64,000 bases of DNA. It comes from Candidatus Burkholderia humilis (GTDB taxonomy: Bacteria; Pseudomonadota; Gammaproteobacteria; Burkholderiales; Burkholderiaceae). The position numbers and the translations under genes were made by a program. The DNA lies in NCBI GenBank assembly GCA_001184405.1, contig LFMX01000016.1, positions 1-64,000 of the forward strand, written 5' to 3'. The stretch's first letter is position 1; each line of letters begins with the position of its first letter. Below the pieces are notes generated by a model, which was given only the letters and a program-made list of their open reading frames with translations, made no database searches and had not been told where the DNA came from. Shown here piece after piece: positions 1-8,471 of the stretch.

Positions 1-459
1 ATCCATTTGTTGCGTCAACAGCAGGTCGACGTGATCGCCCGGCTGAATCAAACCTGCGTTGCCGGACACGTCGTCCACGGCAACCGATACCGCGCGCATG
101 TCGGGCTTGAGCGTCGCGGCGAGAAAGCCCGGCGCGCTCGGCAAAATGACATCGGCATCCGTGAGCACGGCGCCGCTTTCGACCGGATGGCGCAAGAGCG
201 CGCCCTTCAGCTCGGGCGCATTCGGCGTGCCGGAGATGATCGCGTTGGGCGGCACTTGCGTGACCGGCAGGGATTTCCACGCGAGGTCTTCATCGCGCAG
301 CAAGAGACCTTGCGGCAATTGCGCGGCACTGACTAGCACCTTTTCGGTGGTGACGGCCGTCGGGGCGGGGCGCGAGGCGCTCGCCACCACGACGCGCACG
401 ATCATCGCGATAAGTAAGGCGCCGACGAGCAGCACGGCGAATTTAATGATGTTGGATAT
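1..459 (-). CDS. cpaB: Flp pilus assembly protein CpaB (partial, start codon lost?)
   Basis: Reading the minus strand from 459 gives SNIIKFAVLLVGALLIAMIV, a short cytoplasmic tip plus one membrane segment, followed by the SAF-like stretch VLVSAAQLPQGLLLRDEDL and later AVSVAVDDVSGNAGLIQPGD, the usual CpaB/RcpC layout. The gene runs off the left edge, so only the first ~153 codons are present. CpaB is an inner-membrane/periplasmic assembly factor of Tad/Flp pili. The natural start position reads ATA (457-459) where ATG is expected; an in-frame stop (TAG) lies just upstream and no GTG/TTG lies near. The cpaA gene ends only 12 bp upstream, so the two belong to one operon. The family call is firm; whether the gene is still translated is uncertain. 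Confidence 0.72.
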   Translation of the reverse strand, partial: MSNIIKFAVLLVGALLIAMIVRVVVASASRPAPTAVTTEKVLVSAAQLPQGLLLRDEDLAWKSLPVTQVPPNAIISGTPNAPELKGALLRHPVESGAVLTDADVILPSAPGFLAATLKPDMRAVSVAVDDVSGNAGLIQPGDHVDLLLTQQMD

Positions 460-471
460 GAGTGCGCAGTC

Positions 472-981
472 CTATCGGGTCGCAAGGTAAGGCAAAGGCG
501 CGGGAGCCACGATCACGAGGCCGCCGCCGAGCGAGAGGGCCACGCCGTAGGGAACGCTGCGTGCGCCGGAAAACAGAGCGAGCGCCCGAAGCGGCATCAA
601 CTGCTGCACGGGATTCATGGAGCGCGTTGCGAGACTGATCAGCGACACGAAGGTCCCGATCACGGAAATCAAGGTCAAAGCGGGCAGCGATAAAGACAGG
701 CCGGCCCACAGAAAGATAACGGAGGCGAGTTTCGCGTCGCCTCCGCCCAGCATCTTTGCCGCGAACAACGCAGCGCAGAACAGAAAAACGCCAGTGGCAA
801 GCAACAAATGCACGATGACATCGTCGATCGGCATGCCGCGCGCGAGCGCATCGGCAAAGAAGAGCGCACCCACCGACAGCACGATGTTGGTCGGCAGACG
901 GCGATGGCGCACATCGATCACTGCGAGCCACAGCAGCACGCAGAGCACGATCAGGCGGATAGCGAGAGACAAGAGTTGCAC
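472..981 (-). CDS. cpaA: Prepilin peptidase CpaA/TadV (A24 family)
   Basis: 169-residue polytopic membrane protein. It carries the two aspartate signatures of A24 prepilin peptidases: VIDVRHRRLPTN near residues 20-32 and the GxGD-type motif MLGGGDAKL near residue 77. CpaA cleaves the leader of Flp prepilin at the inner membrane before pilus assembly. The length matches the short TadV/CpaA class, which lacks the N-methylation domain of PilD. It lies between the pilin gene (upstream, broken) and cpaB (downstream), the normal Tad order. The frame is fully open. With the pilin itself frameshifted, the peptidase probably has no local substrate left. Confidence 0.88.
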   Translation of the reverse strand: MQLLSLAIRLIVLCVLLWLAVIDVRHRRLPTNIVLSVGALFFADALARGMPIDDVIVHLLLATGVFLFCAALFAAKMLGGGDAKLASVIFLWAGLSLSLPALTLISVIGTFVSLISLATRSMNPVQQLMPLRALALFSGARSVPYGVALSLGGGLVIVAPAPLPYLATR

Positions 982-1011
982 GATGGTCTTGTTGTTGAAT
1001 GGGCGGAAGGT

Positions 1012-1050
1012 CCAGTGCTTGATCGGGCGTCACACCCGATCAAGCACTGG
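1012..1050. repeat. 16-bp perfect inverted repeat with 7-nt loop at the flp/cpaA junction
   Basis: Arms at 1012-1027 and 1035-1050 are exact reverse complements; the loop is 1028-1034. The arm at 1035-1050 contains the last codons and the stop of the flp pilin gene. There is no T-run after it on the minus strand, so it looks more like an mRNA-stabilising or attenuating hairpin between pilin and assembly genes than a simple terminator. Confidence 0.8.
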
Positions 1051-1250
1051 TGCCCGCGCTCGAAACCTTGCTGAACAGGTTCGTGAACATCGTGCTGATG
1101 CTGCTGTTGAACTGCGTGGCTACGGCGCTCAGCGCCAGCACGACGATGCCCGCCAGGACGGCGTATTCCATCGCGCTGACACCGCGCTCATCGCGCTCAT
1201 CGCGCTCATCGCGCACGAATGCCTTCGAATGCCTTCATCAATTTGCGCAT
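1040..1250 (-). pseudogene. flp: Flp/Fap-type pilin, frameshifted by a 10-bp tandem duplication
   Basis: The start MRKLMKAF (ATG 1248-1250, preceded by AGGAAG) and the body GVSAMEYAVLAGIVVLALSA with the Flp-pilin G/AMEYA processing-site pattern are in different frames. Between them, 1216-1235 is two exact copies of the 10-mer cgaatgcctt. Removing one copy joins KAF directly to VRDERGVSAMEY, the expected Flp sequence. A second repeat, three copies of the 9-mer cgcgctcat (1183-1209), is in frame and merely reiterates RDE. Without the 10-bp copy the gene would be 201 nt (66 aa), normal for Flp. The pilin is therefore disabled by slippage. It heads the cpaA-cpaB operon. Confidence 0.85.
1183..1235. 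repeat. Adjacent tandem repeats: 9-mer x3 (1183-1209) and 10-mer x2 (1216-1235)
   Basis: Both repeats are exact and lie within the first third of the flp pilin gene. The 9-mer keeps frame; the 10-mer breaks it. Two independent expansions within 53 bp point to local slippage. Confidence 0.9.
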
Positions 1251-1742
1251 TTTTCTTCCTTGATAGGTTAGGTAGAGGTCGGCCCGGCAGACTTTGGGGT
1301 ACCGGACACGACGTATCCTAGCTATTCAGGCAAGAAATAACTTCGCCATTTAGAGGGTGGAAATGGCCTCAATTCGACGTTTAAAAAAGCAAAAAAACGT
1401 CGCCATACGGCATTCGCGCGGAAAACTTGATAGAGAGGAATTTTTCTTTTCGAAGAAGAACTGCGCGCGACCGGTCATTTCGCGCGGTCTTCCGAAGCGT
1501 TGAAACGCGACGGAAAACGTTTGCGGGATTCGATCGTCCGGCGAACCGCGAAAGGGTTCGAAAGGGTGTTGTGTCGAATCCACGAAAGCCCCGCGTTTCG
1601 GGCTTGATAGGGATTTGTACCAGCTAGTGGCGCGGACCGGACGTTGACCGCGCGCTAGAAGTTACACCAGATTACTCGCCGCTGTCCACTGACTTTGCGG
1701 AGTTTGCAAAGAGTGTGGCGCGCGGCGATTCGCCTTGTCTCG
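1251..1742. other. Intergenic region upstream of flp
   Basis: About 490 bp without a supportable gene. It must hold the flp promoter (reading leftwards) and the 3' flank of the permease at 1743. Short open frames here have no recognisable sequence. No strong terminator hairpin or repeat was seen. Confidence 0.6.
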
Positions 1743-2231
1743 TCATGCAAACTTGGGCTTGGCTTTTATGCAAAACCCTGCACTATCTCGTTTTGATTGA
1801 GCGTGATTATCGCCTTGTTCCGGAAAATCAGGCAAGTCGATATCGCGTGGCGGCGAACGTAAATTCCCGCGCGCTTCTTCAGCGAGTTTTTCATAACGCT
1901 TGCGGAAAATCGTGAGTTCTTTCTCGTCGAGTTCTTCGAGATCGAGCAGCGCGTTATGCGCCTTGTCGATCACGCGGATCAGTTCGTCGAGTTTGATCTG
2001 CATAGCGGCGGTATCGCGGTTCTGCGTGTTCTGAATCAAAAAGACCATCAGAAACGTGACGATGGTCGTCGACGTATTGATGACGAGCTGCCAGGTATCG
2101 CTGAAGTGAAAGAGCGGTCCGGAAACCGCCCATACGATCACCAGCACCACCGCGATCACGAATGTCGATGCGCGGCCCGCGACTTGCGCGAGTGCATTGG
2201 AGAATTGGAGGAACCACGATTTCTTCATCAT
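1743..2231 (-). CDS. Low-affinity iron permease family protein
   Basis: 162-residue protein beginning MMKKSWFLQFSNALAQVAGR, with two membrane segments (about residues 20-40, STFVIAVVLVIVWAVSG, and 50-68, LVINTSTTIVTFLMVFLIQN) followed by NRDTAAMQIKLDELIR, the hallmark of the PF04120 low-affinity iron permease/YdhI-like family. The C-terminal half is charged and helical. The start was chosen at 2231 because AGGAGA lies 8 nt upstream; the frame remains open further upstream but without homology. Substrate is not established for bacterial members. It is divergent from the glycosylase gene at 2259 with only 27 bp between them. Confidence 0.82.
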   Translation of the reverse strand: MMKKSWFLQFSNALAQVAGRASTFVIAVVLVIVWAVSGPLFHFSDTWQLVINTSTTIVTFLMVFLIQNTQNRDTAAMQIKLDELIRVIDKAHNALLDLEELDEKELTIFRKRYEKLAEEARGNLRSPPRDIDLPDFPEQGDNHAQSKRDSAGFCIKAKPKFA

Positions 2232-2258
2232 GCGTCTCCTGGTTCTTTCGCCACTAAA

Positions 2259-2849
2259 ATGGTGCGCATGAAGAATGCAAAGCCCATGCCCATCGATTTT
2301 TCCGCGCCATCCAATGAAGTCGCGCAACGCCTGATCGGAGCAATCGTCACGTTCGATGGCGTTGGCGGACGTATCGTCGAAACCGAAGCGTACGACCGCG
2401 AAGATCCCGCGTCGCATAGTTTTTCCGGACCCACGCCACGCAATGCGTCCATGTTCGGGCCGCCCGCGCACGCCTACGTGTACCGGTCGTACGGCATTCA
2501 CTGGTGCTTGAATTTCGTGTGCCGTGAAGCGGGCCACGGCGCGGGGGTGTTGATACGCGCGATCGAACCGCTCGTTGGCCTCGATCTGATGCGCGAGCGG
2601 CGCGGTCTCGAACCCGTCAAGCTGTTGTGTTCAGGGCCGGGACGCGTGGCGCAGGCGCTCGGCATCACGCAGCAGCACAACGGCATGTCGCTGCTCGAAG
2701 CGCCGTTCGACATCGAAGCGCCGGAACAAGCGTTCGAGATCGTGACGGGACCGCGTATCGGTATCAGCAAGGCGATGGACGTGCCGTGGCGCTTCGGGCT
2801 TGCCGGTTCCAAATTCGTCAGCAAGCCATTTCCAAAGGCATCGACGTAA
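2259..2849 (+). CDS. DNA-3-methyladenine glycosylase (AAG family)
   Basis: 196 residues matching the alkyladenine glycosylase family PF02245: RLIGAIVTFDGVGGRIVETE, AYDREDPASHSFSGPTPRN, MFGPPAHAYVYRSYGIHWCL and GPGRVAQALGIT are all family signatures. The enzyme removes alkylated purines from DNA, starting base excision repair. The length is normal for bacterial AAG proteins. The start ATG at 2259 (MVRMKNAKPMP) could also be the ATG nine bases later. It appears intact, one of few repair genes here that is; radC at 52649 is broken. Confidence 0.87.
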   Translation: MVRMKNAKPMPIDFSAPSNEVAQRLIGAIVTFDGVGGRIVETEAYDREDPASHSFSGPTPRNASMFGPPAHAYVYRSYGIHWCLNFVCREAGHGAGVLIRAIEPLVGLDLMRERRGLEPVKLLCSGPGRVAQALGITQQHNGMSLLEAPFDIEAPEQAFEIVTGPRIGISKAMDVPWRFGLAGSKFVSKPFPKAST

Positions 2850-2853
2850 AGCG

Positions 2854-3425
2854 TCACTCCGCCGGGCGCAGCTTCTTCACTTCATCGTCCGATGGCTGCA
2901 CGCTCGCGCCATCGACATAACGGAACGACGTCATCACGCCCTTGCCGTCCTTCAGCGCCGTCACGCCGACATACGCGCCCATCGTCGATTGATTGTCCTG
3001 CTTGCGATAGATGATCGGGCCGAACGGCGTATCCACGGGCAAGCCCTTGAAGGCGGCGGCGAGCTTGTCGGCATCGGTGGAATTGGCTTTTTCAGGCTGT
3101 TGGCGAGCGACATCATCGCCGTGTAGCTGACCACGGAACCGAGGCGCGGATAGTCGTGATACTTCGCCTGATACGCGGCGACGAACTGCTTGTTCGCGGG
3201 CGTGTCGATCGAATACCACGGATAGCCCGTGACGATCCAGCCAACCGGCGCTTCCGCGCCGAGCGGATCGAGATAGTCCGGCTCGCTCGTCAAGAGCGAA
3301 ACCACCTTGCGATCTTTGAAGAGACCGCGCGTGTTGCCCTCGCGCACGAACTTGCCGAGATCGGCGCTGAAGAGCACGTTGAAGATGGCGTCGGGCTTTG
3401 GCATCGGCGATTGCCTGTGTGACGG
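2854..3425 (-). pseudogene. Remnant of a branched-chain-amino-acid-type ABC substrate-binding protein
   Basis: The C-terminal half of a periplasmic binding protein (Peripla_BP_6 / LivJ type) survives in two frames: PDAIFNVLFSADLGKFVREG to VSYTAMMSLANSLKK in one, then DADKLAAAFKGLPVDTPFGP to SDDEVKKLRPAE in another, with the break near 3090. Only about 190 of the usual ~400 residues are present; the N-terminal half including the signal peptide is missing, and sequence beyond 3430 is unrelated. No transporter partner remains beside it. Clearly dead. Confidence 0.8.
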
Positions 3426-3607
3426 CGCCAGCATCGATATTGTTAAGCGGCGTCGCTGCTGCTGTAGCGCCTCTCTTTTTCCCTTTGATTTGCGCTCAGT
3501 GCGCGTGCGTCTGCACGCGTGATTGCGCTCGCCCTTCTTCGTGCGCGCTTGCTTTGATATGCAAGCGCCGAGGGAACGTGCGCGCCTTGAAAAAAGAGAG
3601 AAACGAA

Positions 3608-4939
3608 ATGGAACGCATCGACGAATTCCTGCGAAAACATCGCATCACCGAGATCGAGGCCATCATTCCCGATATGGCCGGCACCGCGCGCGGCAAGATC
3701 ATTCCGCGCAGCAAGTTCGAATCGGGCGAATCGATGCGTCTGCCGCAAGCCGTGATGATCCAGACCGTCACCGGCGATTACCCTGAAGACGCCATCACCG
3801 ACGTCACCGATCCCGACATGGTCTGCGTGCCGGATGCATCGACCATTCGGTTGATACCGTGGGCCACCGACCCGACCGCGCAAGTGATCCACGACTACGT
3901 GCATTTCGATGGCACGCCGGTCGAGATTTCGCCGCGCCGCGTGCTGCGGCAAGTGCTTCAGAAATACGCGGAAAAAGGATGGAAGTCCGTGATCGCGCCC
4001 GAGCTCGAGTTCTTTCTCGTCGATGTCAACCGCGATCCCGATCTGCCCTTGCAACCGCCGATCGGACGCACAGGCCGCGTGGAAACGGGACGTCAAGCAT
4101 ATTCGATCGATGCGGTCAACTAGTTCGATCCGCTCTTCGAGGACATCTACGAATACTGCGAAGTGCAAGAGCTCGAAGTGGATACGCTGATCCACGAAGT
4201 CGGCGCGGCGCAGATGGAAATCAACTTTCTGCATGGCGATCCGCTCAATCTCGCGGACCGCGTGTTTCTCTTCAAACGTACCGTGAGCGAGGCCGCGCTG
4301 CGCCACAAGATGTACGCGACCTTAATGGCCAAGCCGATGGAAAACGAACCCAGCTCGGCCATGCATGTACATCAAAGCGTCGTCGATGAAGCAAGCGGAC
4401 GCAATCTCTTTGCCGGTCGCGAAGGGGAGCCGACAGGCCTGTTTTATAGCTATATCGCGGGATTGCAGAAATACACGCCCGCGTTGATGCCGATCTTCGC
4501 GCCGTACATCAATTCGTATCGGCGGCTGTCGCGCTTCATGGCTGCGCCCATCAACGTGCAATGGGGTTATGACAACCGCACGGTCGGCTTTCGTGTGCCG
4601 TATTCATCGCCGGTCGCGAAGCGTGTCGAGAACCGCATACCGGGCGTCGATTGCAATCCGTATCTCGCGATTGCCGCGACGCTTGCTGCGGGCTACTTGG
4701 GCATGACCCAGCATCTCGAAGCGACGGAACCGCTTGCGCGCGATGGTTATCACCTGCCTTTTCCGTTGCCGCGCAATCTCGATGAAGGTCTCACGCTGAT
4801 GGCCGCATGCGAGCCGCTCAACGACATGCTGGGCGAGAAATTCGTGCGTGCGTGTCTCGCGCTGAAGGAGACCGAATACGAAGCGTTCTTTCGCGTCATC
4901 AGTTCGTGGGAACGCAAGCATCTTTTGCTGCACGTCTAA
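3608..4939 (+). pseudogene. puuA: Gamma-glutamylputrescine synthetase-like glutamine synthetase, amber mutation
   Basis: 443-residue glutamine synthetase family protein starting MERIDEFLRKHRITEIEAI. Landmarks: KSVIAPELEFFLVD (Glu-rich catalytic strand), GAAQMEINFLHGDP, HVHQSV (HxH-type ATP/metal motif) and NRTVGFRVPYSSPVAKRVEN. This subgroup ligates glutamate to putrescine or other amines in polyamine catabolism. The frame is interrupted once, by TAG at 4121-4123, where relatives have N-E-F (SIDAVN-stop-FDPLFED); one base change from GAG explains it. Downstream the same frame stays open to 4939. The aminotransferase at 4952 follows after 12 bp, forming a puu/spu-like operon. Confidence 0.85.
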
Positions 4940-4951
4940 GGAGCGCACATC

Positions 4952-6295
4952 ATGAACGGTCGACTCCATACTACGACACATTATCGAACGCTCGATGCCG
5001 CGCATCATCTGCATCCGTTCTCCGATATGGGCGCGCTTAAATGCGCGGGCAGCCGTGTGATCGTGAAGGTGGACGGCGTGTATTTGTGGGATTCGGATGG
5101 CCGGCGCATCATCGACGGCATGGCGGGTCTGTGGTGCGTAAATGTTGGCTACGGACGACGCGAACTCGCCGATGCCGCTTACGCGCAATTGCAGGCATTG
5201 TCGTACTACAACACGTTCTTCAAGACGACGCATCCGCCGGTAATCGAGCTGTCCGCTTTGCTTGCCGAAATCGCGCATCCGTTCAAGCGCTTTTTGTACT
5301 GCAATAGCGGATCGGAAGCGAACGATACGGCCTTGCGCGCGGTACATCGATATTGGACTTTGAAGAATCAGCCCGCTAAGCGCTATGTGATTGCGCGCAA
5401 GAATGCGTATCACGGTTCGACGATTGCGGGCGCGACGCTCGGCGGCATGCGTTACATGCACGAACAGATGCCGTCGAAAGTCGAGCACATTGCGCATATC
5501 GATCAGCCTGACTGGTTTGGCGAGGGCGAGGGCTTGACGCCGGAAGCATTCGGCCTCGAACGCGCGCGGCAACTCGAAGCGAAGATCATCGAACTGGGCG
5601 CGGAGAATGTGGCCGCGTTCATCGGCGAGCCGTTTCAGGGCGCGGGCGGCGTCATCTTTCCGCCTTCGACATATTGGCCGGAGATCCAGCGCATTTGCCG
5701 TCGATACGACGTGCTGCTGATCGCAGATGAAGTGATCGGTGGATTCGGACGCACGGGCGAATGGTTTGCGCATCGGCATTTCGGTTTCGAACCCGATGTC
5801 ATCACGATGGCCAAGGACCTCACGAGCGGCTATGTGCCGATGGGCGCGGTCGGCCTGTCGGATCGCATTGCCGATGCAATCGTCGATGGCGGCGAGTTCA
5901 ATCACGGCTTTACGTATTCGGGGCATCCGGTGGCGGCGGCGGTCGCTGTGGCCAATCTGAATGTGCTGAGAGACGAAGGCATCGTCGAACGCGTAAAAAA
6001 CGATTCGGGGCCTTATTTTCAGGCTTTTTTGCGCGAAACGCTGAGCGATCATCCGATCGTCGGTGAAGTGGCCGGCGCGGGACTGGTTGCGGGCATTCAG
6101 CTCTCGCCCGAGCACACGATGCGCGATGACATCGGCACGCTATGCCGCGACTTTTCGTTCGACAGCGGTCTCGCCATGCGCGCAAGCGGCGATCGCATGT
6201 TGCTGTCGCCACCGCTTGTCGTGACGCATGCGGAAATCGACGAGATCGTGTCCAAAGCGCGCAACGCGATCGATGCAACCGCGCGCGCTATTTAG
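4952..6295 (+). CDS. Class III (omega) aminotransferase, putrescine-pyruvate type
   Basis: 447 residues with the whole class III PLP fold: GMAGLWCVNVGYGRRELAD, SGSEANDTALR, the Asp-containing LLIADEVIGGFGRTG and the Schiff-base lysine in TMAKDLTSGYVPMGA, then TYSGHPVAAAVA. The sequence resembles SpuC-type transaminases that move the amino group of putrescine or related amines to pyruvate. It follows the glutamate-amine ligase gene by 12 bp, consistent with polyamine use. Frame intact. Exact amine substrate cannot be told from sequence. Its last 8 bases overlap the convergent LysR gene. Confidence 0.85.
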   Translation: MNGRLHTTTHYRTLDAAHHLHPFSDMGALKCAGSRVIVKVDGVYLWDSDGRRIIDGMAGLWCVNVGYGRRELADAAYAQLQALSYYNTFFKTTHPPVIELSALLAEIAHPFKRFLYCNSGSEANDTALRAVHRYWTLKNQPAKRYVIARKNAYHGSTIAGATLGGMRYMHEQMPSKVEHIAHIDQPDWFGEGEGLTPEAFGLERARQLEAKIIELGAENVAAFIGEPFQGAGGVIFPPSTYWPEIQRICRRYDVLLIADEVIGGFGRTGEWFAHRHFGFEPDVITMAKDLTSGYVPMGAVGLSDRIADAIVDGGEFNHGFTYSGHPVAAAVAVANLNVLRDEGIVERVKNDSGPYFQAFLRETLSDHPIVGEVAGAGLVAGIQLSPEHTMRDDIGTLCRDFSFDSGLAMRASGDRMLLSPPLVVTHAEIDEIVSKARNAIDATARAI

Positions 6296-7188
6296 CCTTG
6301 TTAGCGAAGTATTCCGCCGCCATTTGCCGAAACGCGGTGACGGCGGGATTGTCCTGATCGACGCGCCACGCCATGCTCATTTCCGCCTGCACGGTATGGC
6401 CGGCGATATGCCTGAACTCGACGTTGTCGTAATGAAAACGTTGCGAGGAAAACGGCAAGATGCTCACGCCCAGGCCCGCTCGAACGAGCGACAGAATGGT
6501 CAGCGTCTGATCGATATATTGCGTGAAATGGGGCTTCACTTCTTCCGTCGTGAACATGCCCATGATGCGCTCGTAGAAGTATTTTCCGTGCGTGGGCGAA
6601 TGCATGATGAACGGCTGATCGTTCAATTGCTTCAGTTCGATCTGTTCATGACGGCGCAGTTCGTGACCTGCGGGCAGCGCAACGATCAGCGGTTCTTTAT
6701 CGACAAGAAGAATTCCAGTTGTTGACGCGAAGGCAAGGGCCTTAAGAAACCGAGATCGATTGCATTCGCAGCGAACGCCTCAATTTGCGCGACGGACACG
6801 AGTTCGAGCAACACGACATCGATATCGGGGAACGCGTGTTTTGCGGCCATCAACAACTCGGGAATGAGCTCGTAGCCCGCTGCGCCCGTAAAGCCCAAAC
6901 GCACTCGCCCGGTCTTGCCCTTGCTTGCGCGACGCACCGTGCTTTCGGCTTGCTCGGTGAGATTGAGCAGACGCGTGGCATCGGCGAGAAAGGTGCGGCC
7001 TTCGGTCGTCAGTTTCACCGTGCGGCCGATGCGCTCGAACAGCTTGACGCCCAGATTCTCTTCGAGCAGATGAATCTGTCTGGAAAGCGGCGGCGCTTCT
7101 GCGTCATATGCAGAAGCGCCGCCGCGCGCCTGAAATTCAGCTCCGTCGCAGCGGCGACGAAGCAACGCACTTGTCCGAGATCGAGCAT
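6288..7188 (-). pseudogene. LysR-family transcriptional regulator, two frameshifts
   Basis: Three frames are needed to read the protein: MLDLGQVRCFVAAATELNFR to LLHMTQ (helix-turn-helix), then PPLSRQIHLLEENLGVKLFE through RQQLEFFL, then VDKEPLIVALPAGHELRRHE to the end. The first break is a 5-nt insertion (AAGCG on the coding strand) that exactly completes the inverted repeat 7087-7125. The second, near 6715, is a net +2. Removing both restores 297 aa, the normal LysR size. It probably regulated the adjacent aminotransferase or the dehydrogenase at 7255. The product would stop soon after the DNA-binding helices. Confidence 0.88.
7087..7125. repeat. 16-bp perfect inverted repeat at the LysR lesion
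   Basis: Arms 7087-7102 and 7110-7125 are exact reverse complements around a 7-nt loop. It lies across the LysR recognition helix. Deleting five bases of one arm (AAGCG, coding strand) restores the family consensus MTQPPLSRQ, so the perfect symmetry is new rather than ancestral. Confidence 0.9.
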
Positions 7189-7254
7189 TCGTAATCGACA
7201 TGAGCACAATAGCCGGTCGTTATTATATGTTCGATGCGGATAAGCGTTTTTGCT

Positions 7255-8206
7255 TTAAGTCGTGAGGCTGCCTTCGGGACGCTGGCCTGCAAGACCGCTG
7301 GCAAAACTCGCCAGGACCATTTCGCCCATCGTCGTGCGCGATTCCACCGTCGCGCTCGCGCGATGCGCCTGCACGACGACATTGTTCATGCCGAAGAGCG
7401 CTTCGGGCACGTTGGGTTCATCGACGAATACGTCGAGGCCCGTGCCCGCGATCACGCCGCCTTTTAGCGCTTGCACCAGGTCTTCTTCGACAACCAGCTT
7501 GCCGCGCGATATTGATGAGATAACCCTCGCGGCCCAATGCATCCAGCACGGTGGCATCGATGATGCCTTTCGCTTTGTCGGCCGCAGCCGCGAGCACGAG
7601 AATGTCGCTCTCACGCGCGAGCGACAGCAGATCCGGCACGAAGTGATGCGCGACATCGTCCATTTGATGGACGTCGGTATAAGCGATCGGGCAATCGAAC
7701 ACCGCCGCGCGCTGCGTAATCGCGCGCCCCACTTTCCCCATACCGACGATACCCACGCGCTTGCCGCTAAAGCGACGCGACAACGGAATGGCGCGCGGGC
7801 TCGGGTTTTGCACCCACTTGCCGGTCTTGACGAAATCATTGCCCGGACAGATTTCGCACAATACGGTAAGGATCAAACCGATGGCAAGGTCGGCGACATC
7901 TTCCGTCAAGGCGCCGAACGTCGCCGTCACAGGAAGGCCACGCGAACGTGCGTAAGCGAGATCGACGGCATCCGTACCGACGCCATTCACCGCAATCACC
8001 TTAAGCGATGGCAGCTTGTCGATCATCTCGTTCGTAATGCCCGTATGCCCGCCCGTAATCACACCCTGGATCAACTCACCATGTTCGGCGATATACGCGT
8101 CCTTATCGTTCTGCTCGAACAGACGATGCATCGTATAAAGCGATTCCAGCTTTTGATTGATGGCGTGAACGAGGATCGGGTTCAGTTGCAGAACGTTGAG
8201 CTTCAA
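7255..8206 (-). pseudogene. D-2-hydroxyacid dehydrogenase family, frameshifted
   Basis: The upstream frame gives LKLNVLQLNPILVHAINQKL, the substrate-domain stretch VIAVNGVGTDAVDLAYARSR and the Rossmann motif GKRVGIVGMGKVGRAI, ending at YLINIAR. The rest, GKLVVEEDLVQALKGGVIAG, LDVFVDEPNVP and the His region VVVQAHRASATVES, continues in another frame. The break near 7507 is explained by loss of one CG from a short CG run (expected I-A-R-G-K-L). TTG at 8206 is the likely start because AAAGGAG lies 7-8 nt upstream; an in-frame ATG exists at 8251. Family members reduce 2-keto acids with NAD(P)H; the exact substrate is unknown. Confidence 0.83.
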
Positions 8207-8471
8207 TTCGGTGGCTCCTTTGATGTCTTTGATGATGCAATGCCGACGCATGATGTCCGCAATCCTTAAGCGCGTCCAATCCCAAATCCATATCAGTTGA
8301 TCTAAAGAATCAACGTGACTTCAAGGTGAATTAAGTGCTAAAGAATCGATTCAATCCGGGAATCACGTAATAGCAAGAAAAGATTGGACGCTTGCGATGC
8401 CGCGCCGCGACAATTCAGGCGTAGAAGGACGACCATCGAAAAGATCCTCGCAATCACATCGGAGACAATGA

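Noticed and set aside
4604-6115. Long open frame (about 500 codons) antisense to the aminotransferase and ligase genes
   Set aside because: Arg/His/Ala-rich translation with no family features, exactly opposite a well-supported coding frame; typical GC-rich shadow.
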